64,000 nucleotides of DNA from contig OV121091.1 of the NCBI GenBank assembly GCA_921293015.1, forward strand, positions 11,375,755 to 11,439,754, written 5' to 3'. Numbering within the stretch: position 1 is the first letter of the stretch; every line of letters begins with the position of its first letter. A program made the translations under genes and the position numbers. Shown piece after piece: positions 35,201 to 45,790 of this stretch. A model generated the notes under the pieces. It did not search any database. It saw only the letters and a program-made list of their open reading frames with translations, and was not told the origin of the DNA. Source of the stretch: Phorcus lineatus. Its lineage: Eukaryota; Mollusca; Gastropoda; Trochida; Trochidae.

Positions 35201-36847
35201 TACTTACGGTTTTACTCTCAAACTCGAACTTGAAGGTGTCGTGGATATGATCAGCATGTTGTTTAGGTGGGTGAGTTGGATGTGTTGGATGGTCATTGGC
35301 TAAGTTGGCTGCATCAGTTGGATGGGTCGGATGGGTTGGATGATGATGACCAGGGTTGTGTACATTTCCTTGGTGTTGGTGTTGACACTTCATTTATGAT
35401 AAGAAAAATTCGTTAAAAAATATAAGATCGAATCGGAAATCAATTTCCTGATCTTGAATTTATTCCTTAAAGGAAAAAAATTGCTGTGAACAATAAACTA
35501 TTATCTATGAAGATCGAGTTCTTATGGATAGTCAACTTCTCTAAAAGAAGTTGACTATCCATAAGAACTCGTTCTTCTTCATCAATCCAGCTTCTGAAAT
35601 GCCCCTTAAGGAAACTATTATCTAAGTTGTATATAAGTTCTTATTTGTAATGTGTTTCAGAGAACGTAAATTACAGTAGATAAAACGAAAGGAAAGCTCT
35701 GTTATTTGAACAGGGATACATTATAGATAATTAAACTGTAAGAGATTGGTAGTAAATTTCTAAAATAAATCGCTTGTTAAGGTTATCAGATCACTCACAA
35801 TATCTGATTGGATACATCAGTCATAATCAAACAAAGTGAAATAATATTGATAAGGTTTTTTATTCATAGTTTAAATTATCCTACATTATTATCATTCCTT
35901 TAATATGACTTTGTTGTTTTCTCGATTTTGATTGGTTTATTTTAAAAATCATGAATGACAATGAATTCCCGCAACTCATCTAAGGCGAATCACCACGAAT
36001 TGATACATATTCACGAGATCGGGTCCGACTCAAGATATAATTCTCCAATTTCTTTAAAAATTCGTGCCATTCTGGCTTTCTTGGTCCAAGATTTTCACTT
36101 TGTTTCATACGGCCGGCCTCTTTCAAATGCCGTTCCTAAGGTGTGACGTCACAAAGTACAACCTATTTGACGTCACAATGTTTGCGTCGCTGTCACAATG
36201 GTCTTGGGCTAGTTTAAAACCTTTATTTTTGTTTTTTTACGATAATTTTCTATTAGCTAAATAATTGTTGATTTCGGTCTCAAATCAAACAAGTACATGT
36301 ATGTTGTAAGATCTCGCAGTTATGAATGGAATTATCAGTACGACGTTAATAATGTAAATTATTCCGGGAATTCACATTACGTTAGACCTTAACTAACCTC
36401 TAACAGAAAGAGAACAGTCACAAAGTACTTTTCACACAAAAGTAAGTACGGAAAAAGAGTGCGCTCTTGAACTTCTAATAACTAACGGTCATGTTACAAT
36501 ATCGATAACAATTCACTTAGAATTTAAGCGTTTAAAATCGCGACTAACGCCGTCGCTTTCAACTAAATTTGCGGGAGTCAAATAACAATGAATCCCGGAA
36601 ATTTTACAAACGCAAGTATTAATCTTCTAAGCGACAGGAGAAACCTTTAGACAAAATTATCTAAATAATGAATAAATAAATGTTTCTAGTAAACGATAAC
36701 GACACGTCAAGACTACTAGTTTAGATATTAGCCTTTTCTCAACAGATGATTTAAATGTCTTCTTACAATTACAATATAAAAAGATGATATATATAGTCTT
36801 ACAGTTGCCAGGACAACACACGCGACGAGGATGACAAATTTCAGCAT
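32203..36847 (-). CDS. Gene D: small secreted His-rich protein, BRICHOS-like (4 exons)
   Basis: Coding exons on the minus strand: 36803-36847, 35208-35387, 33244-33345, 32203-32358; phase 0 GT-AG introns, 160 residues. The signal peptide is MLKFVILVACVVLAT. Exon 2 begins CQHQHQGNVHNPGHHHPTHP; 14 of 60 residues are His, and it ends HDTFKFEFESKT, a likely first strand of the domain. Exon 3 encodes the same protein start as A and B (GYMIMNTHDTCYLWKLSDAD) and ends KDPATVSTVE. Exon 4 is diverged (AKMFSMVGDGTNATSVD; INKCAHPHIMEFG) with potential N-glycosylation sites (NAT; NTT). Introns hold foldback MITEs at 32422-32881 and 34969-35048, a perfect hairpin at 35515-35571 and two CRE octamers. Confidence 0.85.
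32422..32881. mobile_element. Foldback MITE, longest copy of the 'CATTCTCTCC' family
   Basis: Inverted arms of about 75 bp (CATTCTCTCCCAACAGAGGT ... CCTCTGTCCTAATAC ... GTTTCTTGTGC) flank a 300-bp interior. The arms match the short palindromes at 34969, 38510 and 43927, so those look like internally deleted forms of this element. It lies in intron 3 of gene D. Confidence 0.85.
34479..34847 (-). other. 122-codon open frame in gene D intron 2
   Basis: The frame contains a hydrophobic stretch ISVSVVSCILPVALCFCVGT followed by KLYMNVYKNH, preceded by CVPETTLMTGEV. This resembles transmembrane helix 5 and the start of intracellular loop 3 of a rhodopsin-family receptor, but no other receptor motif is present. 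It lies on the same strand as gene D inside its intron. It may be a fragment of a retrocopy or chance. Confidence 0.2.
34969..35048. repeat. Foldback MITE, 'CATTCTCTCC' family, 80-bp copy
   Basis: Near-perfect palindrome: GAGGTAGCTCCGTCATAA at left and TTATGACGGAGCTACCTC at right, with a short AT loop, in intron 2 of gene D. Confidence 0.85.
35515..35571. repeat. Perfect 26-bp inverted repeat with 5-bp loop
   Basis: Arm CGAGTTCTTATGGATAGTCA plus ACTTCT at 35515-35540 is repeated exactly in reverse complement at 35546-35571. It is unrelated to the MITE families here and lies in intron 1 of gene D. Confidence 0.9.
36144..36175. promoter_or_regulatory. Two palindromic CRE octamers
   Basis: TGACGTCA occurs at 36144-36151 and 36168-36175, 24 bp apart and each followed by CA, in intron 1 of gene D. 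The octamer is the CREB/ATF consensus. An enhancer role is inference. Confidence 0.4.
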
Positions 36848-36880
36848 TTTGAAATGTTTAGTGAAATTTCAACTGCATTC

Positions 36881-36935
36881 CTATATATGTATATATATAC
36901 ACACAGTAAACACGTGATCTGTATTGGGATTGGCT
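36881..36935 (-). promoter_or_regulatory. Gene D core promoter: TATA-rich tract and CCAAT box
   Basis: A TATATATA tract at 36881-36899 and AGCCAATCCC at 36926-36935 match the arrangement at genes A, B and E. The flank GGGATTGGCTGTGAACACGAACC is nearly the same as in gene A. Confidence 0.6.
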
Positions 36936-36949
36936 GTGAACACGAACCA

Positions 36950-38950
36950 TGGCCCCTCTTTTCTGTTCAGACGTCAATGGTTAAAGATAAGTAAATAAAA
37001 ATGCATTAAAATAGGTTGGTAGGTATGTGAACAAACTTTCGGGATGCAGCTGTATATGTCGATGTATAGATCACTGATTTACTGATCGTCAGTATTTCAT
37101 TTTATTTCGAAAAGATTTATAGACGGATAGATCAGAGTAAATGAGCTTAAACGCACTAGTGCACGCCAATATTTCGTAAACACAACGATTGCACAGATAC
37201 TGCATATCTCTCGATATTACTCAATATCCTCACTCAAGTAATCTATCTCGTAAGTTATTTAACAAATATTTACGTATTCAGGTAGTAAAGTGGATTTTTA
37301 AAGGCCGGAAGTATTTAATGTTACGTTACATTAAATCCGCATGAACTACGATATCGGAAATATTAAAATATTGCTCATAACCAGAAAAGCGGAAACGCCA
37401 GCCGCTATGGTCAATCTAATAACAATGCTAATACAGTGTTATCAAATCGGTTAATTTATATCATTGCTTTCATAAAACATATTTCATGATTTGGTCTCAG
37501 TTCAGAGTTTAGGTAAATTCAATAGTTGCACACAATACTAGTTCAGCCGTTTACAAGTGTCAATAATTTATCCGTTTTGTGCGCAGCTAACCATAGATTT
37601 TTTATATGTCCAAGCCGACAGCGGCTGTCTTAACGTTTTCATTGTTGATTGCAGGTAAATTGTAAAGAATGTTTAATATTTCATTGCATCGACAGAAAGT
37701 TTAAGTGAATGCATAAGTCCTCGTAAACCTTAAAATAGCTAATTTAAACCGTAAAAGCGTGCACTAGTGCCTTTAAAGTAACTTTTTATTGATAGTTTTA
37801 TCCATACTGTTTCAAATGTTGTAAATACATGGCAGAAGGAAGCAATATATACATACTAGTGCGAACCTTTTATATTTGTGCTGATTTTGCTTTCACACAC
37901 TTTTGTAATGGAATGAAATATTTTACGACGGATGCCTGAATTCATTGATTTGTTGCCTGGTCGTGCATCTCCTAAAAGGATTCGTCCTTACCCAAAAGTA
38001 TTTATCAGAGTACTTTGGAAAATAATTCATTATGTAATTTGATAAATCATTTTCTTAAATAGATCATCTTAAAGTTACCCTTACCATCTATTCAATGTGG
38101 CGCAATTGCTTTCATTAGGAGCAACAGATATAGAACAAAACCATTTTCATATTTATTGAGTTGTTTTCATGCTATTTATTTCTGTCTTATTCTATTCATT
38201 GTTTGCACGTTAGTAGGGAATCATTTTATCTATAATCTAACAATTTATGTTAAATGGTCTATTGTATGATTAAGGAGCAAAAAAATTCAATAATGTTTTA
38301 TACGTAGTTGTTGTAAACCTTTCTATCTATGTAAATGTATCAGTGAATCTGATGATATTACTTAAATTGCAATCACATGATTAAATATATATTTGGTACT
38401 TCAAGTTATGATGATTACAGTTATCCAACAATTTTTTACCATCATCAAACAAGAACTTTTTTTGTGAAAAGTATGTGTGCTACACGAAATTAGAACGGAA
38501 GTTCAGGATCATTCTCTCCCAACAGAGGTAGCTCCGTCATAAAGTTGTATAGAAATTTATGATGGAGCTACCTCTGTTGGGAGAGTATGGTTCAGGATAT
38601 AAATTCAACGATTGAATATGATCGATGACATGGGTCTGCACCTAGCACTTAATTTTAAGGGCACGTTTTTTGAACATATTTTAAATATCTAATTGGACAA
38701 TCTCTCCAAAAAGCTTGAGAGATTTTATTCAATTGTAATCTCTGTTAAAAGTATACCACTTTGATGGGTAAATGAAAGCATTCTTGTTTGGACATGAGTT
38801 TCCTCTTTGGCGAAAGAATGAAAACTGGTTTGGATTTCCAGGAGGTGACAAGTCTAGCATTCCGAAGCCGTGTGAACGATCCAACCAGTTCGATTCCAAT
38901 CGTTTCAGTTTTAAGTTTGTGAAATGCCCAAAAACTTGTATTAGCCTTGT
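36950..38950. other. Spacer between genes D and E
   Basis: Holds a solo end of the Tc1-like element (GTGAACAAACTTTCGGGATG, 37027-37055) and a foldback MITE (38510-38589). The 61-codon plus frame at 38772-38957 has no recognised motif. No gene is called. Confidence 0.5.
38510..38589. repeat. Foldback MITE, 'CATTCTCTCC' family, 80-bp copy
   Basis: CATTCTCTCCCAACAGAGGT at left is matched by ACCTCTGTTGGGAGAGTATG at right, with a loop containing TTGTATAGAAA. Confidence 0.85.
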
Positions 38951-38958
38951 TGAATGAA

Positions 38959-38964
38959 TTTATT
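38959..38964 (-). terminator. Poly(A) signal of gene E
   Basis: AATAAA on the minus strand 27 bases beyond the stop codon at 38991. Confidence 0.6.
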
Positions 38965-38990
38965 TACAGAAATGAGATGTTGAGAAGGTT

Positions 38991-41900
38991 CTAATTTCCC
39001 ATACTGCTCATGATTGGCATAGTTGTAGTTCCTGACGAGGAAGGGGACAGTTCAAACACTCTGTGATGCTCACAGTGGGGACCAAGCTCGTGCGGGATGG
39101 AATGGTGGTCTAATTCAGTTGCACTGGTTCCATCACCCATCATGGCAAACATCTTCATCTGTAACCAAAAAACTTTCACATCTTGACAAAGAATTGTGCA
39201 TTCATTTAGAAGGAAAAATATTGAGAAATCTTCATCTGATACCAAACAATTTCAACCTCTTGACAAGGAAATGCATTCATTAAGAAGGACAAATGTTGAG
39301 AAATGAAGATAATCCTTGCAACGATATGACAAGCATGTAAAAGTATTTATCATGATAGTAAGGTTTATATCAAATGAGAAAACATGATAAGTTATAGACG
39401 AATATGATTCACTATATCGCAACCTTATCAATTAGATTACATCTAGTGTAAAACATTGCTATATTTATTGTTGCAGCTATTTCAAATTCCATTGATCAAT
39501 AGACAAATAATTGATATGTTTTTGATTAGATCTTTGAAATGGCATAATCCTTTTCTTTTTAAGGTTTTACTTGCCTCTAGGGCTTTGACAGCTGCTGGGT
39601 CCTTGAGGTTAGCCACATCAGAGCTTTCAAGTTTCCACACGTAACAGCCATCGTGAGTGTCGAGGATCATGTACCCCTTTAAGGATACAAAACATTTATT
39701 TCCTGAACTCATTTCCTTGAATGTGCCGTTGTGTTTAAGCTTTGCTATGGGTAACACGGATGTACAACTTTCAAAAGTAATAAAATAAACTTATGCAGGG
39801 AGACCCGAATACAATCAAATGATCATGCATTAATGATTACACGATCCAAATAATTCAGATCATTCATGTCAAGGAAGCTTTTTCCGAGCAGAGTTCTTGC
39901 CATAAATGGAGGGCGGGTCATTTCTTAGCCTACACTCCCACTGGAAACCTGCTGCATCCTATAGGTTGATAGCATTTTATGTATATATCTGTAAAAAAAC
40001 ACTCTTTGCTTGTTTTTGGGAAAGGGGGAGTTTAACAGAAGTTGAGAATTTCATAGAGAAATATACTCATTATGAATTTCCCATCAACTGCATGCTAGTT
40101 ATGCCATATCCAATCAACTTCATGTTAATGAATATCTTCACAAGTGGTAAATAGAGAATCTCAACCAAGTGTCTTCTGATATCAAATATATCAACACGAG
40201 TTGATGAAAGTTACAAATATCCGAGGCTTGCCGAGGATATTTTTACTTTTATCAACGAGTGTTGATATATTTGATATCAGAAGACACGAGGGTGAGATTC
40301 TATTTATCATCCAAAATCATGTTTCATTACATTTGAATGACAAATTAACATGAATGAACACCATGCTGCCCCAAGACTCCAAATGCGGTGATGTCATAGC
40401 ACAGTTTTGGATGATAAACATCCATTTAACAAGGATGCACATATCAGACACTGATAACTGTACAGGTTTCCAAATAAGGGAACAGTAAACAGGTCATCGG
40501 TACCATTGTTATGTAGGAGATTCACCGAATGATATAAATACAAGTAATAATAGATACATCAATAAAAAATGATTTGTATTACGTTACTAGCATAAGTATC
40601 CTAGCAAGGGACGCGAACAGCTCGGGAACCTTCATCCCTACACTTAAGAAGAAGTTGTTCAAAATAATATGCGTATTGTCTTGAAAAGATCAATGTAAGA
40701 ATTTCTGTTACCTCATCGTATTTTGGTTTTCGATAATCCTATAACAGCCTGATATTTCATGGCAATATTTCGTTCAGCTTACCACTGGCTGTGAAGAGCT
40801 TTTTGTGGTATTTAATGTTTTTCAGCCAATGAAATGTCCTTTTACAAATGGAAATATTGCTCGAGTTTAAGAGGCAGTTTGGAAATTTGTGTCAAACATA
40901 TTATCTTCAAAGGATCAAACACCTCACAGCTAAACCCTACTATCGTTCGTCGTAGAGGATATTGTCAACTTATGTCAAGAATTATGAACAAATCGCTGGC
41001 GGCTAGTATTGGCATACCATTTTAATCATTTGCGTTTGGGAAATGGATTTGCGTAAATAAACCGAACGAACGTTTAAATACTCTTTTTATTGTTTGAAAT
41101 ATATGGTCTTGCAATTTGTTACTTTTTTGGCTTTTCTGTAAATAAAGCACTAAGAAGCACTTTAAGAAAACGTGCTACAGTTTCTTTGAAGTCATTTTAT
41201 ATGCGGAGTGTATATGTATATACATTACGAGCAAAACAAAAGTCACCATGCTAAATACGGGGTATTACAATCCACCAGTGATAAATACGACTGAAACAGA
41301 CAACTTTGCTATAATTTAAATTTTTTCAAACAATATCTATTACCGTTTCCGAAAAACCAAGTCTTTTAAGAAATCTTTGTTTTGGAATCTCCGGAAGTAG
41401 ACGAGATTTGAGAGTAAAAATTAGCTTTTGGTCTTGTTATATGGCGTGCGTTAACAAATTAATGTCCATGAATATAACATGTATCAATAACATGTCTTTA
41501 ATCAAAGTTCTACATTTCGTAATTGTGTAACCAAAATGCGAAACATTCCGACCAAAATTCCGATTTCATGCGCCAAGTGTAAATGAAAAGTCAAAGTATA
41601 AGTATCATACTCTAATCTATGAAATTGTGGGTACTTCTTGACAAAACATGTGTCGACCACATTCAAAGTCGCCTTTCTCTGGCCTCAGTGTTTTTTAAAT
41701 TTGTTATGTGGGGTGCGTTATCTTTGCTCCTGAGTTTGGCAATGCGAGGCATTTGTACTGATTTGTATCAAGGAATTGTAGGAGCTCAACGGATACAAAT
41801 TCACTGATGCGGAATTGCGAATTTATAGGAGACTTACCAATTTATCATTATAGTCAAATCTATACTCATCGTGGATATGGTCACCACCGGGTCCACCATG

Positions 41901-43194
41901 GTGTCCGGGTTGGCACTGTAAGGAAAACAGTGAAATCAAACTAAATGTATTTATTGTACTTTTGCGTTCTGCTATGTGTTCATGAGATAAGTGCGCCGAT
42001 ATGTTAAATATGTTAAAAAAAAAGAAATTACCACTGGTTGATTTGACCAGATTTGAATTCACAGTCAGATAGGAATATAAGTATACATTTTTAAAAAGTA
42101 AAAATATTTTACATAATAATTCAGTTATTAGATTTATGCTTTTTTGTATAAAAATTGTAACCTTTGTTGTATGTCCTTTACTTTACACGAGCTCAATAGT
42201 GATACCAATATCTTACGATGGTATAGGTAATATAATCATTGTAAAAACATTGTAAAAACATCATTCTTCAATTTCATTTTCTTTGGTACAAACGAAGTAT
42301 CGGGGATCAACTGAAGAATTATTATTGAACAGATATTATCTTACAAAATCAAAACTAAAAGCAATTCTCATTATTGAAGGAGAGAGGGAATATTCGAAAA
42401 GGTTATAATAGAACCTCAATATTAATACCAAGAAGAAAATGTCTCATGTGTACATGTCTTCACTGACTATAGATGCATTGATAAATATTGCACATTTGTT
42501 TACATTAACAGCGGTATCTATACACAATATACAAAGAAATATGCAATTTGTATGATTTTAAAAGAGCACAGGGTATGTTGTTGGAGTCAAATATGTCAGA
42601 CTTAATAAATGGTGTTATCTTATCCAGTAGCGGTTATTTCAGAAAACCAGAATTCGAACCCTAATGCTTATCAGTTCCCGACGGGTTAAGGTCGTGGTTT
42701 GTGATCGAAAACCGGACAGTGGCGAGCCAAGGACTCAAACATAATTTTGGAAACTTATTTACATCGGACAGAAAGAATAACATAGGTTGATAGTGTTAAA
42801 AAGGTTATCTGACTAATGTAAAAGTTAATTTAACGCAGTATTTGGAGGTTTAACACTTACAGCGCCGTTTTCCAAGTATCATTGAAAACAACAAAATGCC
42901 ATATTTTTGTCACTTTAGAGATAAAGATGCGAGATCAGGTGTTTGAATTAACTTAACTCAGGTCAGAAGGTATTTTGGCTCTTACAAAAATCATGAAACA
43001 TAACCTGTGTCACTTTAACTGTAAATATTAACAACAGTAGTAAACTACAATATATTGCAATGAATATAATTTTCGCTATAACCCGGCAAAGAAACCATAA
43101 CTCAAAAACAGATTCCTAATTGAAAAAAGTAAATACTTGTACGACTTACTGTTGCAACGACAACCAGGCACACGAAAAGCGCAGTCCTCATCAT
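38991..43194 (-). CDS. Gene E: small secreted protein, BRICHOS-like, no HPT repeats (4 exons)
   Basis: Coding exons on the minus strand: 43150-43194, 41838-41915, 39575-39676, 38991-39158; 130 residues. The signal peptide is MMRTALFVCLVVVAT. Exon 2 is only 26 codons (CQPGHHGGPGGDHIHDEYRF), the same length as exon 2 of plus-strand gene F, so E is structurally intermediate between the two sets. Exon 3 is GYMILDTHDGCYVWKLESSD, again 34 codons. Exon 4 starts MKMFAMMGDGTSATELDHHS, has its Cys in GPHCEHHRVFELS, and ends in a Ser/Thr/Met tail. Intron 3 would use a GC donor (GAG|GCAAGT) instead of GT, the only non-canonical site in the family. A palindromic element lies in intron 2 (40147-40308). Confidence 0.8.
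40147..40308. repeat. Foldback MITE with about 60-bp arms
   Basis: Left arm GTAAATAGAGAATCTCAACC ... GTGTCTTCTGATATC ... AACACGAGTTGAT; the right arm is its inverted copy ending GAGATTCTATTTATC. The loop contains TATCCGAGGCTTGCCGAGGATA, itself a smaller hairpin. Confidence 0.8.
42559..43020 (+). repeat. Dispersed inverted-ended repeat, 'AAAACCGGAC' family, copy 3
   Basis: Runs from GCACAGGGTATGTTGTTGGA and GTCAAATATGTCAGACTT through GTGATCGAAAACCGGACAG to ATTTTGGCTCTTAC and ACCTGTGTCACTTTAACT. It is opposite in orientation to copies 1 and 2 and lies in gene E intron 1. Confidence 0.65.
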
Positions 43195-43256
43195 TTTTAT
43201 ACAGATTTGGATTGGTCTCTTCAAAATTCTAAAATTGCTTATAACCCTTTTCCCGA

Positions 43257-43278
43257 CTTATACAACATGGGATTGGCT
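43257..43278 (-). promoter_or_regulatory. Gene E core promoter: TATA-like and CCAAT box
   Basis: TATAAG at 43257-43262 and AGCCAATCCC at 43269-43278 on the minus strand. The CCAAT box is the same decamer as in A and D, although here it lies closer to the TATA-like element; a second TATAAG-like match occurs nearer the gene (43238-43243). Confidence 0.5.
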
Positions 43279-45170
43279 TAATTTGACCTGTGATTAATTC
43301 GTGACAAACACATACACCACATGGCGGCAAGATAACATACTAGGACTTTTTTCTGAACTCTGCTCACGAAAACGAATACTAACATAAGGTCAACATTCCA
43401 AAGATATTGTTTAAGGAAAAAATGTCTAAAAGTAAAGTGTTAGTGCAATTGTTCTGGTCTTTGATAATATATCCAAAATGAAAAAAATTATCCGTAAATA
43501 CAACTTTGAAATGCTGCCAATAGCTTACCCCGCAAGGAAACAACCCGCGCCACTTTCTATGACTGGCTGATGAAACCTTGCCGCCAAGCGCAAAACGTGG
43601 TAAAGTAGGGAGCAGTTGAACAAGAGTTCTCAATGGACAATCGAGGTCGGTTGCAGCAGTACGGGATATGCACAGAACAGTAGGGGAAATTAGCCAGTTA
43701 TTTTCACAACTAGTATCAAGCCGATCCTTTGGATTTGTAGTTCATCACGGGTCACATGGGCGGGTAATTTTAGTACAATCTGTCCAGATGAAAATTACCA
43801 GGAGTGATAAATTGACGAGCATCGATACATCGCTTTCCCTAACCAGATGATGTAAAGGCGTTAGCACAAACATTACCGCCAGTGGATTTGCTTCACACTT
43901 GATTATCTTCTCGACTACAGATGACCCATTCTCTCCAAACAGAGGTAGCTCCGTCATAAGTTGTATACGAATTTATGACGGAGCTATCTCTGTTGGGAGA
44001 TAATGAGGATGACCGGGTTGAGTAAAGATATGTTTTGATCCTCTGATAACAATAGAATTTGGAATAATCTTTTTAATTTATTGAGGAAAATTTTAAGAAA
44101 TAAATCTTTAAAAAAATGCGTGTCTCTCCCTTAAACAAAGCAAGAGATGGTGATGTGAGAAAATAATTATGCCGTGCGAATCACTAGAATCCACTTTATC
44201 CTTGCAGACAGGAGCTAAATGAGTATACGATCTAGGCATATTTGTTAAACCCAATGCTCTGTTATAATTTCACTCCTGAAATTATCATAAAACAAGTTTA
44301 TAGGTAAAAGATTGACTAAGGTTTATAATGATTATCTTTATTGATTAGAGAATAATATATTTAAAAAAATAATTATTTTTAAAATGACATGTTTTCACAT
44401 AAAGTGAAGAAATAAACAAAACTGATAAAGTTAGATTTTATCAGACATCTTAAGAAATACAAATATGATTCAGACACATAAGGATAAGGAGGAGACCACA
44501 ACAACCTTTGTAAACAAAATAAATTTTCAAAAGTGCAAAATGTGTCACAAACTGAGATAAGCGCATTCCCACAATCCAACTTTACGCCACGAGGAGCCGA
44601 TTATATGGGTTTCGAAGACAGCCCTGTTAGCTTCTATCGAGGAAATTCCTTCATTATCACCAACACATTGGACGTGGGCGTTCTTCTCCGTGAACAGTGG
44701 CGCCGTCCTCTTAACGTTTTACAACGAAAATAATATCGTCCTTAAGACAAGTTATTTTCGTTGACAAATCAAGTTCGAGTTTAACAATAAAAACCGCAGC
44801 TAATTAAACATTTATTTACTTGAAATGACAAATTTAAACTTTTCGCCAGTCTGTTTAGTGAGTGTCGGATATTTATTCTATGGTAATATTTAGCCCATAA
44901 GCAAAATTACAAACTATCGAAAGTAGTTTACACTTTTATTTTCAGTTTCTGGATAAATCGTGTTTCTTCTCTATGGTTAAACATTTAGGTGAACCCGTGA
45001 ATACAGTGCACATACGAATATTATGTAGTTCGATGTTAAACAGACACGTTTTTCATAAGTGTATTATGTCGAACAACAAAGAGCAATGCAAGACAACGAG
45101 GGATAGGATTTGGTGTGAGTGTAATATGAAATGGTGTTGAATATAATTAAAAGAATTTTTTTGCGAAACC
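43279..45170. other. Divergent spacer between the minus- and plus-strand gene sets
   Basis: Contains a foldback MITE (43927-44005) and a 66-codon plus frame (44533-44733, including FTPRGADYMGFEDSPVSFY) that is less AT-rich than its surroundings and matches nothing I recognise. No gene is called. Confidence 0.4.
43927..44005. repeat. Foldback MITE, 'CATTCTCTCC' family, 79-bp copy
   Basis: CATTCTCTCCAAACAGAGGT at left and CTCTGTTGGGAGATAATG at right, with GACGGAGCTA/TAGCTCCGTC arms. Confidence 0.85.
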
Positions 45171-45174
45171 ATTA

Positions 45175-45790
45175 CAGCTGCTTACCGAAAGTTTGTTCAC
45201 TTACCATTGAATCGTCGTGCAAATATCGTGTAATTTGGGTTTCCTTTCAACGTCAATACAATAACTTTAGCAAAACTGACATTGGATCACCTACTGTCCA
45301 TGTGTGAAATAGCCAATCTTGAACTCTTTTTGGGATCGTCTGGTCTCTTGTGCAAAAATTTGAACTTTGGCATGTTGTCAAAGACAGAGAGGGTCACATT
45401 TTCGAAATTTCGATTTCGTTAAATGTCAATGAAATGTTCCATATCGACTCAATGAGATTAAAACTAACTTAATCACATTGACTAAGGTATAAACGTGACG
45501 TATTTTAAAGAAGATGTGACTTATAAAGGATTTTATGGAGAAAAATAAAAATTAGTGTTTTCGGAATTTTGAACCCTGGTCACTATAATGACCTGTCAAA
45601 ACTGTTACGGGTAGTTGTGGGGTACGATAAACATTTGCCTTAAAGAAGAATGGATCTGCATGTCTAAATTGAAAATTCAATATTAGACGTTTGTTTTTCG
45701 CAACGCTACGATACCTCAAAGGCTTCTCAAATTTCATGATACTTGCACTAGTATATACAGGTATGTGAAAAAACTTTTGGCATGCAGCTG
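45175..45790 (-). mobile_element. Tc1/mariner-like non-autonomous element, copy 1
   Basis: TA dinucleotides flank both sides (45173-45174, 45791-45792). The ends are CAGCTGCTTACCGAAAGTTT and, on the other strand, CAGCTGCATGCCAAAAGTTT. The interior (GAACTCTTTTTGGGATCGTC; CCTGGTCACTATAATGACC) matches the element at 48508-49114 along its length in opposite orientation. No intact transposase. Superfamily placed by the TA target and end structure. Confidence 0.75.
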
